Origin: Marinisporobacter sp.
GTDB lineage: Bacteria; Bacillota; Clostridia; Peptostreptococcales; Thermotaleaceae
NCBI GenBank assembly: GCA_025210395.1
Contig: JAOARV010000065.1
Location: 1 to 64,000, forward strand
Length of the DNA: 64,000 bases
Direction: 5' to 3'
Part shown: piece by piece, positions 53,529 through 62,592 of the stretch
Position numbering within the stretch: the first letter of the stretch is position 1
Layout of the letters: the number at the start of each line of letters is the position of its first letter
Notes under the pieces: generated by a model
Told to the model about the DNA's origin: nothing
The model's input: the letters and a program-made list of their open reading frames with translations, nothing else
Databases searched by the model: none
Translations under genes and position numbers: made by a program

Positions 53529-54002
53529 GTGATCAAAATATTTAATTTCTTTAAAAGAAAAAGCGATACAGAAAATACTGTGGCGATACAAGAGAATACT
53601 CCAAAAGATTGTGAAATGAGAACTGTTTTAGAGGAAGGGCAAGAATCTTTAAAAGAAATAGAAAAAAGACTTTGTCAGATGAAGGATCATAGCGTTTTTG
53701 TGAATCTACTTTCCTTTGTATCCTATTATTCTTTTATTATAGAATTTTACAAGGACAATGTAGAGCAAATTATATCGGTAAAAGAATTATTGTTATTAAA
53801 ATATATTCACATGATCAAAGACATATTAAATAATTTTCATGAAGAGAGTGCGTTGAAAACCCAGAAAGAAGAATTAGTAGAAACGCTACGAACCATCAAT
53901 GTAAAATTGTATACAACCATTAAAAATATAAAAGAACAACAGGAATTAGATTTGAAGGTAGATTTAAAAACCATACAAGACCTTATTCAATCAGATTTTT
54001 AA
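53529..54002 (+). CDS. XpaC-like helical protein, partner of TelA
   Basis: A 157-residue helical protein starting with GTG after GAGGG. A basic head (FNFFKRKS) is followed by helices; the end DLKVDLKTIQDLIQSDF matches the C-terminal pattern of XpaC (5-bromo-4-chloroindolyl phosphate hydrolysis) proteins, which are encoded beside TelA in many Firmicutes. The membrane helices of full XpaC are missing. Assignment rests on this pattern plus position 25 bases before telA. Confidence 0.55.
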   Translation: MIKIFNFFKRKSDTENTVAIQENTPKDCEMRTVLEEGQESLKEIEKRLCQMKDHSVFVNLLSFVSYYSFIIEFYKDNVEQIISVKELLLLKYIHMIKDILNNFHEESALKTQKEELVETLRTINVKLYTTIKNIKEQQELDLKVDLKTIQDLIQSDF

Positions 54003-54027
54003 AGTTTACGAAAGGAAGTGGAGGAAG

Positions 54028-55203
54028 ATGAGTTTTCAAGATTTATTAAATGAAGTAGAAGGAGAAGAAAATAAAGTAACCCTTCAAAAAAGTGAAGAAG
54101 CAATAGAAAAAGATACATCGTTAGTAAAAGCTCCAGCCAGTGAGCCTATAATTACTGTGGATTTATCCAAATTTAATCAACAAGATTTAGAGAGACTAAA
54201 CAAGATCAAAGAAGAAATTAATATAGGAAATTCTAATAGTATACCTTCTTTTGGAGCTGAAATCCAAGGAAATATTGCAAAATTTGCAGATGGCATACTA
54301 GAGGGGGTAAGAACCAAGGATACGGGTCTTGTTGGAAAGGATTTGACACTATTATTATCAACGATTCAAGAAGTAGATATGGAAAAATTAAAGGAAAAGA
54401 AATCGATTACGAGTAAAATTCCTTTCTTTGGCAGGCTTAAAAAAAGTGTTGTCAATACAAAAACACAATTAGAAAATGTTACCCAAACCGTAGATCGAAT
54501 AGTTGTTTCCCTAGACACAGCTAGAAAAGAGCTAATTAGAGATGTGAATGTACTAGATTTATTGTACAATAAAAATTTAGAATATCTAAAATCTCTAGAG
54601 ATGTATATTGCAGCAGGAGAAGTAAAATATAAAGAGCTGAGAGAAACTATTTTTGTACAGCTTAAAAATAGAGCTGAGGAAACAAGAGACATGTTAGATG
54701 TTCAAAAATATAATGATTTTTCTCAATTATTAAATGAGATGGAAAAAAGAATTCATGACTTGAAATTGAGTAGAGAAATTTCTATTCAGACCCTTCCACA
54801 AATAAGATTGATGCAAAATAACGATAAAATATTAGCCAATAAAATTCAATCAAGTATATTAACAACTATTCCTATTTGGAAGAATCAAATTGCTTTATCT
54901 ATTTCTTTAACCAAACAAAAAACGGCTTTAGAACTTCAAAAAAAAGTTTCAGATACAACAGAAAATATGTTAAAGCAAAATGCAGAGCTTCTTAAAATGA
55001 ATACCTTAGAGATTGCAAGGGAAAGTGAAAGAGGAATCATTAGTATGGATACCCTAAAAGAAACCCATCAAAAGTTGATTGAGACCATAGAAGGATCTAT
55101 GAAAATTTATGAAGAAGGAAAAGAAAAGAGAAATATGATAGAAAAAGAACTGATTGAGCTTGAAAATACACAAAAACAAAAGCTATTAGGCTTTAAAAAT
55201 TAG
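54028..55203 (+). CDS. telA: TelA-family (toxic anion resistance) protein
   Basis: A 391-residue, mostly coiled-coil cytoplasmic protein. Family features: SIPSFGAEIQGNIAKFAD, SKIPFFGRLKKSVVNTKTQLENV, YIAAGEVKYKEL and LTKQKTALELQKKVSDTTENMLKQNAELLK. Members were linked to tellurite resistance, and more broadly to envelope or chemical stress; mechanism unknown. GGAAGTGGAGGAAG precedes the ATG. It is the second gene of a four-gene cluster ending in a TerD-like protein. Confidence 0.92.
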   Translation: MSFQDLLNEVEGEENKVTLQKSEEAIEKDTSLVKAPASEPIITVDLSKFNQQDLERLNKIKEEINIGNSNSIPSFGAEIQGNIAKFADGILEGVRTKDTGLVGKDLTLLLSTIQEVDMEKLKEKKSITSKIPFFGRLKKSVVNTKTQLENVTQTVDRIVVSLDTARKELIRDVNVLDLLYNKNLEYLKSLEMYIAAGEVKYKELRETIFVQLKNRAEETRDMLDVQKYNDFSQLLNEMEKRIHDLKLSREISIQTLPQIRLMQNNDKILANKIQSSILTTIPIWKNQIALSISLTKQKTALELQKKVSDTTENMLKQNAELLKMNTLEIARESERGIISMDTLKETHQKLIETIEGSMKIYEEGKEKRNMIEKELIELENTQKQKLLGFKN

Positions 55204-55217
55204 TATTAGGTGATGAT

Positions 55218-56021
55218 ATGGATAAAAATGAATGCTTCAAGCTGATGAATCAGTATTTTCATATAAAAAGTCTTATTGCAAAGCTGAAAAATCCTGATTT
55301 TAAATTGAAAAGCCATATTTTCTACTATAACGATATTTTTAAAGAAATAGATAAAATAGCCATTATGAGAGTGAACTCTAAAAATGTAGAAGATGATATT
55401 ACATTTGATATCTATTATGTTTCTGATGAATTTGATCCTCTTTTTCATGGATATTTTAGTATTGAGCCTATTTCGAAAGGTGCAGAAAAAATTTTTGAAA
55501 ATATTAGTAAGGTTTGTACGGATTTAGGATATTATTTTTATTATGCTTATCAAAATAGTGACTTGTTAAAAAAGTATTTGATTGCAGGAAATTTTCAAAA
55601 TAGCTTAGAGCAAAGCAAAGATGATTTTGAAAAGCAATTTGATAAAATAAAAAGACAAACCCTTATGGAAATTGCTCAATATGAAACAAAGGACTTAGAA
55701 GAAGCATTGTTAAGAAGAGAGTTTATAAAAAAATATATAAAAAACTTTATCTTATTTAATGGAAAACCCTCAGAAGAGGTGAAAATGTTTTTAATGAGTA
55801 TATTATCAGAAAAAATGAAAAAACATATATGCTTCATCAATAGTGAAAAAATTTTTGATTCTTTTATAAAGGTTAATAAAGAAGGTATTGATTTCAACGG
55901 GTGGCATAGCTTACCCATCTATGGACTTTTAGAGGACGTAGTGAAGAAAAATTATGTTTTGTTTTTACGATTAGAATTTGATTTTGAAGGCGGAGATGGT
56001 ATTGACAAAGTCACTCATTAA
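55218..56021 (+). CDS. unknown protein in the TelA/TerD cluster
   Basis: A 267-residue soluble protein of no recognised family. The N-terminal 130 residues alternate helices and strands (FYYNDIFKEIDKIAIMR, DITFDIYYVSDEFD, YYFYYAYQNS); the middle (140-190) is a long amphipathic helix; the C-terminus ends FLRLEFDFEGGDG. TAGGTGATG precedes the ATG. Its end overlaps the TerD-like gene, so it is co-translated with the cluster. A partner role in the same stress system is inferred only from context. Confidence 0.65.
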   Translation: MDKNECFKLMNQYFHIKSLIAKLKNPDFKLKSHIFYYNDIFKEIDKIAIMRVNSKNVEDDITFDIYYVSDEFDPLFHGYFSIEPISKGAEKIFENISKVCTDLGYYFYYAYQNSDLLKKYLIAGNFQNSLEQSKDDFEKQFDKIKRQTLMEIAQYETKDLEEALLRREFIKKYIKNFILFNGKPSEEVKMFLMSILSEKMKKHICFINSEKIFDSFIKVNKEGIDFNGWHSLPIYGLLEDVVKKNYVLFLRLEFDFEGGDGIDKVTH

Positions 56022-56565
56022 AGGTGAAAAATTTGTGATAGGAAAGAGAAATGAGGGGCTTAATCAGCTAAGATTGGAGTTGAAGTTTAAAAACCCTTAT
56101 GGCTCTTTAGTAGATATAGATCTATTTGCTTTTTTTATGGATGAAAAAAATGTTGTAGATCAAGAAGATATTATTTTTTATAATCATCCTTTTAAGGACA
56201 AAATAATTACTTACAAGGAAGAGGATGACGACGAGGAATATAAAAAGATTTTTACAATAGATTTGAATAAGCTTCCGAAAGATACCCTAAAAATAATCTT
56301 TGGCTGTTCCATCTATAAGGATAAAAATATAAAAGAAGCTAAAAAAATTCCTTTGACTTTTACAGCTTTTGAACAAATGACCCAGATGGAGATGTTTCAA
56401 ATCCAGGAAGAAGTAGAAATTGGAATAAATGAAACCTTCTTATTGGGAGATATTTATGCTTACAAAGATTTATGGAAATTTAATACGGTTCTTTATAAGC
56501 ATGAAAAACAACTATTAGATATAGCGAAAAGTTTATATGAGATGAAAATTTATTCATGTAAATAG
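56002..56565 (+). CDS. TerD-like protein
   Basis: A 187-residue protein with TerD-domain traits: an N-terminal SLIKGEKFVIGK like the SLxKG start of TerD/TerZ, then DIDLFAFFMDE and paired strands to KDTLKIIFGCSIY. The acidic loop (KEEDDDEEYKK) might correspond to the calcium-binding region. The start is taken as TTG at 56002, six bases after GGAG and immediately before the family-like N-terminus; an ATG at 55996 is possible. It overlaps the preceding gene by 20 bases. Last gene of the cluster. Confidence 0.65.
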   Translation: MTKSLIKGEKFVIGKRNEGLNQLRLELKFKNPYGSLVDIDLFAFFMDEKNVVDQEDIIFYNHPFKDKIITYKEEDDDEEYKKIFTIDLNKLPKDTLKIIFGCSIYKDKNIKEAKKIPLTFTAFEQMTQMEMFQIQEEVEIGINETFLLGDIYAYKDLWKFNTVLYKHEKQLLDIAKSLYEMKIYSCK

Positions 56566-56610
56566 GATTATTTTTAATTTTTTATGATTAAATTTTAGGT
56601 TATGATAAGA

Positions 56611-56643
56611 GTCAAATATTCTTTAAAGAATATTTGGCTTTTA
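56611..56643 (+). terminator. terminator of the TelA/TerD cluster
   Basis: CAAATATTCTTT (56613-56624) pairs with AAAGAATATTTG (56625-56636), ending in GCTTTTA. Confidence 0.65.
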
Positions 56644-56667
56644 TGCGATAATGAGGAAATAAGATGT

Positions 56668-56696
56668 TTGACAACTAAAAAAGAAAGTGCTAAAAT
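56668..56696 (+). promoter_or_regulatory. promoter of the TetR-RND operon
   Basis: TTGACA (56668-56673), 17 bases, TAAAAT (56691-56696). It lies inside the longest open frame of the TetR gene, which shows that the real start is downstream. Confidence 0.75.
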
Positions 56697-56757
56697 CATA
56701 TTGGTACTAAAAAAACTAAAAAAGTTTTCAGATTACACGAAGAGAGAAGTGATGTGT

Positions 56758-57333
56758 ATGCGTATGCGGATTATTCAAGCAGCTGTTGAAGAAACAGGAG
56801 AAAAGGGTATTAAATTTACCATGAATGACTTAGCAAAAAGACTAGGGGTAAGCAAAAGAACACTTTATGAAAATTTTAGTTCAAAGGAAAGTTTAATAGA
56901 TGGAATCGTTGAGCATTTTTTTCTTATCATAAGAGAAAAGGAAGAAGAGATCACGAAGGATTCTACTTTAAGCACCATAGAGAAATTAAAAGAAATTGCC
57001 ATGATTCTTCCAAATTCTCCAAGGCTAATGTATATGAGTAAGTTTTATGAAATGAAGCAGTATTATCCAAAACAATGGAAAAAGGTAGAAAAGTGGTTTG
57101 CTGAGTGGGAACCAGAATTCGCATTGATTGAAGAAGGAATAGAAAGTGGAAAATTAAGAAGAGTAAATACGATTGTTTTTAGAAAAATGATTATTGAAGC
57201 CATTATGGCACTAGGGGATAGAAGCTTTTTAATGAAAAACGATCTTACATTAAAAGAGGCTCTTAAAAATATGGTGGACATAATCTTGCATGGACTAGTA
57301 GTAGATGAAAAGGATAGAAATGTTTTAAATTAA
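56758..57333 (+). CDS. TetR-family transcriptional regulator
   Basis: A 191-residue repressor with a helix-turn-helix (FTMNDLAKRLGVSKRTLYENFSSKESLIDGIVE, about residues 21-53) and a C-terminal ligand domain. The ATG at 56758 (or 56752) is chosen because GAGAGAAG lies upstream and the promoter is at 56668-56696; the 50-residue extension of the long frame is not protein-like. It is the first gene of an operon with an RND efflux pump, 15 bases ahead, and probably represses that operon. Confidence 0.9.
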   Translation: MRMRIIQAAVEETGEKGIKFTMNDLAKRLGVSKRTLYENFSSKESLIDGIVEHFFLIIREKEEEITKDSTLSTIEKLKEIAMILPNSPRLMYMSKFYEMKQYYPKQWKKVEKWFAEWEPEFALIEEGIESGKLRRVNTIVFRKMIIEAIMALGDRSFLMKNDLTLKEALKNMVDIILHGLVVDEKDRNVLN

Positions 57334-57348
57334 GAAGGAGGAACGATC

Positions 57349-58524
57349 ATGAGACAAAAAATAATCATTTTATTTGTATGCATCTTATGTATGCAATCTG
57401 TTTTAACAGGATGCAGCCTAAAAAAGGATCAAACAGCAATGGCACAAGTATTAAAGCCAGTAGTTGTAAAGGAAGTAAAGGAAGCTACTTATGCTGATGA
57501 GATTGCTTTAAGTGGAAATATCAAGCCAGCAAAGACGGTGAAGCTTGCTTATAAAATCCCAGGTGGGATTATTGAAAATATTTTTGTCAATGAAGGAGAT
57601 TTAGTCAATAAAAATCAGTCTATTATGAAACTAGATGATTACGACTATCAGCTAAAAATGCAAGCAGCACAATCAAAATGGGAATCTTCAAAGCTAAAGA
57701 TGGATAGCCAGATTCCATCAAAAACAAATCAAGCAAAAGCCTATTTAGATTTAATCAGCAAAAATTATGAAAGAGTAAAAAATCTTTATGAAGAGGGAGC
57801 TATTCCTACAGCCAAGATGGATGAGATGGAAGCCAAGTTTATAGAAGCTACCAATAAATATCAAGAAGCATTAGATGCAAAGGAATATACGAGAATAGAG
57901 CTTGACCAAGCAGTAGCTGCCAAGGATTCAGCTCAGTCAAATCTTCAAGATACAACCCTTGTAAGTCCTATAGATGGAATTGTTCTTAAAAAAATAGCAG
58001 AAGTTGGAGAAACAGCAGCTCAAGGATATCCAGTCATTGTTTTAGGACAATTAGACCAAGTAGAAATAGAAGTAGGTGTTTCGGATAGCAGTATCAATAA
58101 GCTTCAAAAGGGGCAAAAGGCAAAGGTGTATGTATATGGAATCGAAAAGGAATTTGAAGGAATTGTTAGGGAAGTAAGTGCATTAGCAGATACAGAAACA
58201 AGAACCTTTCCTGTAAAGATAAGGATTGAAAATAAAGAGCATGAATTAAAGCCTGGAATGGTAGGGAAGGTAAGCATTCCATTATCTGAGAAAAAATCTG
58301 TATTGATTCCAGTAGATGCTATATTGAATATGCCTGAAGGGGTAATTGTATTTGTTTATTCAGAAAAAGAAGGATCGGTGCATAAGAGAAAAATAACGGC
58401 TGGTGAAATCGTTGGAGATCAGGTAGAAGTAAAAGAAGGGTTAGAGGTAGGAGAAAAAATAGTCGTAGAAGGACAATTTAAATTGAAAGATAATGATAGA
58501 ATCAATGTGGAGGCGAGGAACTAA
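57349..58524 (+). CDS. RND efflux adaptor lipoprotein (membrane fusion protein)
   Basis: A 391-residue adaptor with a lipoprotein signal (lipobox LTGC, Cys22), barrel-sandwich and hairpin segments (YADEIALSGNIKPAKTVKLAYKIPGGIIENIFVNEGDLVNKNQSIM; helical hairpin about 105-195; DTTLVSPIDGIVLKKIAEVGE), then beta-barrel and C-terminal domains. It couples the RND pump to the outside in a cell without an outer membrane. GGAGGAACG precedes the ATG. Confidence 0.92.
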   Translation: MRQKIIILFVCILCMQSVLTGCSLKKDQTAMAQVLKPVVVKEVKEATYADEIALSGNIKPAKTVKLAYKIPGGIIENIFVNEGDLVNKNQSIMKLDDYDYQLKMQAAQSKWESSKLKMDSQIPSKTNQAKAYLDLISKNYERVKNLYEEGAIPTAKMDEMEAKFIEATNKYQEALDAKEYTRIELDQAVAAKDSAQSNLQDTTLVSPIDGIVLKKIAEVGETAAQGYPVIVLGQLDQVEIEVGVSDSSINKLQKGQKAKVYVYGIEKEFEGIVREVSALADTETRTFPVKIRIENKEHELKPGMVGKVSIPLSEKKSVLIPVDAILNMPEGVIVFVYSEKEGSVHKRKITAGEIVGDQVEVKEGLEVGEKIVVEGQFKLKDNDRINVEARN

Positions 58525-61500
58525 TGGTAAAATGGAGCGTAAATCATAGAAGTATCGTTATGTTGATTTGTTTCTTTGTCTTTATTTCAGGTGTTTTTAT
58601 TTATGGAGATATGGAAAGACAGGAAAATCCAAATGTGGTGGCTCCTAAAGGAATGGTGAAGTGTATTTATCCAGGAGCAAGTCCTGAAGATGTTGAAAAG
58701 TTAATTATCAAACCACTAGAAACAAAAATTAATGAAATATCAGAGATTAAAAAGCTTGAGAGCTTTGCACTTGATAGTGTAGGAGTGATAAAAGTTACCC
58801 TTGTAGATTTAAGTGATGACAAAATCGATAAAGTTTGGGATGACTTGAAGGACGATGTAGATGAGGTGAAAAAAGATTTACCACAAGAAGCTTGGGAGCC
58901 AGAAATTCAAACAGATTTTACAGAAACCTATGGACTTTTAGTTGTTCTTACGGGAAAGGATTATACCTATGAAAATTTGAAAGAGGTTGCAGAAAACTTA
59001 AAAGATCGATTAGAAGAAGATCAAGATGTTAAGGCTGTAGATATTGATGGTGAAATTAATGAAGAGATTCATATAAACTTAGATATGACAAAGCTTGAGC
59101 AATATAAGATTGCACCTAATACGATTGTAAAGCTCATTAAAGCCCATAATGTAAATATTCCAGGAGGAAACCTAGAAATGGGGCATATAAAGGTTCCTGT
59201 TCAAACCACTGGTGAATATAAAAACATGGAACAATTAAAAAATACGGTAGTGGGTGTATCTAAGGGTGGAAATCCAATTTATTTAAAGGATCTTGCACAG
59301 CTTGTAAAAACAGAAGAGAAAAAAGAAGTATTTGATACCTATAATAATGAAAAAGCTCTTGTAATAGGCGTGAAATATGCAGAAGGAAAAAACATGGTCA
59401 AGATAGGAAAAAGATTAAATGCTATTGTAGCTGATTTTGAAGGGGAACTCTATGAAGGGATGAACCTTACCATATTTACAGATCAAGCAGATTATGTAAA
59501 TACTGCCATTAAGTTATTTGAAAGCAATTTAATATCAGCCATTATTCTTGTAGTTTTAGTGGTACTCATTGCTATGGGATCAAGAAGTGCCTTGGTAGTG
59601 TCTAGTTCTATTCCTTTGATTATTATGAGTGTTTTTGTATATATGAAGCTCAATGGCATGCAGCTTCATCAAGTATCTATTGCTTCTTTGATTATTTCTT
59701 TAAGCTTATTAGTTGCCAATGGAATAGTTGCAAATGATAGTATGTATCTATATTTAGAAAAAGGCTTTGATAGAGAAACTGCTTGTATAAGAGGTGCCAA
59801 TGAAGTAAAAATTGCCATACTTACATCAACACTCACAAGCATAGCTTCGTTTCTACCACTTGCTATGATGCAGGGGGTAGCAGGAAAATTTGTAAAGAGT
59901 TTACCTATATTGGTGTCTGTTGCACTTTTTAGTTCATATATTACATCCCTTACGATGGTGCCAGCTCTAGGATATACCTTTTTGAAGGTAAAAGGGGATG
60001 GGAAAAAGAAAAATATATTCTTTAGAAAACTTGAAAAATATATAGATATTGATCAATTTTCAAAAAAAGCTTTACAAAAATACAAGGCAAGTCTAAGAAG
60101 AGGACTGAAAAGACCAAAAGCTATTATTGGTGTTTCGTTAGCTGTATTTATTGTCAGTCTTGCTATTATTCCAAGTCTTGGAGTACAATTATTCCCTCCT
60201 GTTGAGAGAGATCAATATATTATTGATGTGGCTGTAAAGGAAGGGAGTACGGCAAGAAGAACTGGAGAAATCGTAGAAAAAATAGGAAATATTCTTTCGA
60301 AGGAGAAATCAATAGATTCTTTTATGGCTAAGGTTGGAGATGGTCCCCTAAAGTATTATGTAACCTTTGTACCTAATACGGTAGCAAGCAACAAAGGTCA
60401 ATTTATAGTCAATGGAAAGCAAAAGGATATTGAGCATATACAAAATCTTCTAGATAGAAAAGTTCCAGGAGCAAGAATTAACGTAAGAAAGCTTGAAAAT
60501 GCCATGCCTGTTGATTTTCCTGTAGAGGTAAGGGTATCAGGAGAAGATATAGCGCTTCTTAAAAAAGCAGCTGTTGATATAAAAAATATAGTAGAAGAAG
60601 TTCCTGGAACAAAAAATATTCAGGATACCTTTGGATTGGATTCTTATAAGCTAAATGTCAATGTGAATGAAGAAAAAGCAAATCTTGTAGGACTTAGCAA
60701 TTATGACATTGCTGCTACTGTGAGAATGGCAATTAATGGTTATGAGGTAACAAAATTAAAGCAAGAGCATATTGATGATGATGATCTTCCTGTGATTATG
60801 AAAATACCAGATGAACATAAACATAATAAAGAGGTATTAGAGGATATATTCTTTACGTCTACTATTACAGGGAAAAATATACCGATCAAACAAATTGCTA
60901 CAATAGAAAATGAATTTGCTTTAAATAAAATCGTAAGACGTAATACAAAAAGAACCATTACCATAGGAATGTTTGTTAAAGAAGGATATAATACAGAAGC
61001 TGTTCAGAAAAAAGCAGAAGAAGCATTAAAGAAATATCAACTGCCAAAGGGCTATACGATGGAGTTTGGTGGAGCTAGTGAAGAAAGAAATGATGCTTTT
61101 ACATCTATGAAAGTACCTTCTATTATTGCAGTAGTTATTATTTATTTAATATTGGTTATGCAGTTTGGAGATCTTCGTGAGCCATTTATCATTATGGGAA
61201 CTATTCCTCTATCCTTCATAGGGATTATATGGGGGTTAAAGCTTACAGGATATCCAATAGGATTTATGGCACTCCTTGGAGCTATTAGTCTTATGGGGGT
61301 TGTTGTAAATAATGGAATTGTTCTTTTAGATTATATTAAGCTACTAAAAGATGAACATGAAGATTTACGAGATGCTATTATAGAAGCTTGTGCTACAAGG
61401 ATTAGACCTATTATGATTGGTATGATTACTACAGTAATTTCACTTATACCTTTAGGACTTTCAGGAGGACTTTTGTGGGCACCAATGGCTTATTCTATTA

Positions 61501-61619
61501 TTTTTGGTATGATGATTTCATCTGTTCTTACATTATACGTAATTCCATCAGCTTATTTAATCATAGAAGGAGAACAATCTATGTTTAAAAAATTAGTCGT
61601 ATATATGCAATCAAAATAA
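58524..61619 (+). CDS. RND-family efflux transporter
   Basis: A 1031-residue inner-membrane pump with the duplicated RND layout: one helix, a large extracytoplasmic domain, then six helices, twice. A charged residue in helix 4 (VANGIVANDSMYLYLEKG) and the paired MGVVVNNGIVLLDYIKL are visible. Its ATG overlaps the adaptor's stop (TAATG), a sign of coupled translation. Gram-positive RND pumps of this type export drugs, bile salts or lipids; the substrate is unknown. Confidence 0.93.
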   Translation: MVKWSVNHRSIVMLICFFVFISGVFIYGDMERQENPNVVAPKGMVKCIYPGASPEDVEKLIIKPLETKINEISEIKKLESFALDSVGVIKVTLVDLSDDKIDKVWDDLKDDVDEVKKDLPQEAWEPEIQTDFTETYGLLVVLTGKDYTYENLKEVAENLKDRLEEDQDVKAVDIDGEINEEIHINLDMTKLEQYKIAPNTIVKLIKAHNVNIPGGNLEMGHIKVPVQTTGEYKNMEQLKNTVVGVSKGGNPIYLKDLAQLVKTEEKKEVFDTYNNEKALVIGVKYAEGKNMVKIGKRLNAIVADFEGELYEGMNLTIFTDQADYVNTAIKLFESNLISAIILVVLVVLIAMGSRSALVVSSSIPLIIMSVFVYMKLNGMQLHQVSIASLIISLSLLVANGIVANDSMYLYLEKGFDRETACIRGANEVKIAILTSTLTSIASFLPLAMMQGVAGKFVKSLPILVSVALFSSYITSLTMVPALGYTFLKVKGDGKKKNIFFRKLEKYIDIDQFSKKALQKYKASLRRGLKRPKAIIGVSLAVFIVSLAIIPSLGVQLFPPVERDQYIIDVAVKEGSTARRTGEIVEKIGNILSKEKSIDSFMAKVGDGPLKYYVTFVPNTVASNKGQFIVNGKQKDIEHIQNLLDRKVPGARINVRKLENAMPVDFPVEVRVSGEDIALLKKAAVDIKNIVEEVPGTKNIQDTFGLDSYKLNVNVNEEKANLVGLSNYDIAATVRMAINGYEVTKLKQEHIDDDDLPVIMKIPDEHKHNKEVLEDIFFTSTITGKNIPIKQIATIENEFALNKIVRRNTKRTITIGMFVKEGYNTEAVQKKAEEALKKYQLPKGYTMEFGGASEERNDAFTSMKVPSIIAVVIIYLILVMQFGDLREPFIIMGTIPLSFIGIIWGLKLTGYPIGFMALLGAISLMGVVVNNGIVLLDYIKLLKDEHEDLRDAIIEACATRIRPIMIGMITTVISLIPLGLSGGLLWAPMAYSIIFGMMISSVLTLYVIPSAYLIIEGEQSMFKKLVVYMQSK

Positions 61620-61640
61620 CCCTCATGAGGGTTATTTTTT
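61616..61640 (+). terminator. terminator after the RND operon
   Basis: ATAACCCTCATGAGGGTTAT (61616-61635) is a palindrome followed by a T run. Confidence 0.8.
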
Positions 61641-61677
61641 TTAAAAAAGGAGTATTCTTATTTGAGAGTGATTATGC

Positions 61678-61705
61678 ACCAGCCTCATGAAGAATACATA
61701 CTATA
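61678..61705 (+). promoter_or_regulatory. sigma-K-like promoter of yabG
   Basis: AC (61678-61679) and CATACTATA (61697-61705) separated by 17 bases match the sigma-K pattern AC-N16-CATANNNTA. In spore formers yabG is expressed in the mother cell late in sporulation. Confidence 0.55.
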
Positions 61706-61740
61706 TATTACAGGAGATTCTATTTAGGAGGACAGATTGA

Positions 61741-62460
61741 ATGATGAATTTAAAAGTAGGAGACTTAGTAGGAAGACGTTCATATGGGCTGGATGTATTA
61801 TTTAGAGTTATGGGCATAATAAGAAGTCGCAGAAGGAGTAAGATAGCTATACTAAAGGGAATCAACTTTAGGATTATAGCAGATGCTCCAGAAGCAGATT
61901 TATATAGATTCCCCCTAAATAGAATAAAAGATTATAATAGATCTTTTAATGATAAAATTACAAAAATGATAGCTAAAATTATGGGGGAAAGAAAAGAAAA
62001 AAATAAAAGAGCTATGGATCATATGAAAAACTTTTCTGATTCATTTAATGAGGAAGAAATTTTCGGAAGATCTGGAAAAATACTTCATATAGATGGAGAT
62101 GAAGAGTATTTAGACGTATGTTTAAAGACCTACAAACAATTAAAAATGAAGGTTATAGGAAAAAGGATAGCAGAGTCAGAGCAACCAAAGGCTGTGATAG
62201 ATTTATTAAAAGAATATGCCCCGGATATTTTAGTGATTACAGGACATGATGGGTTTTTAAAAGAAAAGGAAGACTTCAAAAATGTTGAAAATTATAGAAA
62301 TTCTATATATTTTGTAGAAGCTGTAAAGAAGGCAAGGCAGTATGAGTCGAGTATGGATGAACTTGTAATTTTTGCAGGAGGTTGCCAATCTTGTTATGAA
62401 GAAATATTAGATGCGGGAGCAAATTTTGCAAGTTCACCCCACCGGGTACTAATGGAGTAG
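61741..62460 (+). pseudogene. yabG: sporulation protease YabG, 3' end displaced by an inserted element
   Basis: The 239-residue product matches the YabG protease (spore-coat protein processing) from residue 1: VGDLVGRRSYGLDVLFRV, AILKGINFRIIADAPEADL, then the catalytic region with ILHIDGDEEYLDVCLKTY, PDILVITGHDGFL, FAGGCQSCYEEILDAGANFASSP. Complete YabG continues for about 50 more residues after GANFASSPxR; here the frame ends MESTOP-like (VLME then TAG) and a serine-recombinase element begins. The missing 3' part should lie at the other end of the element, outside the window. It may therefore be a split gene restored by excision during sporulation rather than a dead one. TAGGAGGA precedes the ATG. 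Confidence 0.8.
62437..62460 (+). other. probable left end (attachment junction) of the inserted element
   Basis: Homology to YabG stops around the codons for SSPHRVL, that is about 62434-62452, in a locally GC-rich stretch (CACCCCACCGGGTAC). The exact core needs the other end of the element. Confidence 0.5.
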
Positions 62461-62482
62461 TGAATATAGAAAGGAGGAGCAG

Positions 62483-62581
62483 ATGGAGAAAAAAATAAAA
62501 GTGATCAATCAATTTGCAGAAGAAAAAACCTTAAAGGAAATCTTAAAGGAATTGGTTATATTGAAGATTAAAAATAAATAG
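62483..62581 (+). CDS. 32-residue basic/amphipathic peptide ahead of the recombinase
   Basis: An ATG with AAAGGAGGAGC upstream opens a 32-codon frame, rich in Lys, Glu and Leu and predicted helical (TLKEILKELVILKIKNK). It is the first gene inside the element and ends 11 bases before the recombinase start, so the two are co-transcribed. It might be a recombination directionality factor or other accessory peptide; nothing in the sequence proves that. Confidence 0.5.
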   Translation: MEKKIKVINQFAEEKTLKEILKELVILKIKNK

Positions 62582-62592
62582 GAGGGCTTATT

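Noticed and set aside
56602..56757. 50-residue N-terminal extension of the TetR regulator
   Set aside because: It contains a terminator stem and the operon's own consensus promoter, and lacks a ribosome binding site at its ATG.
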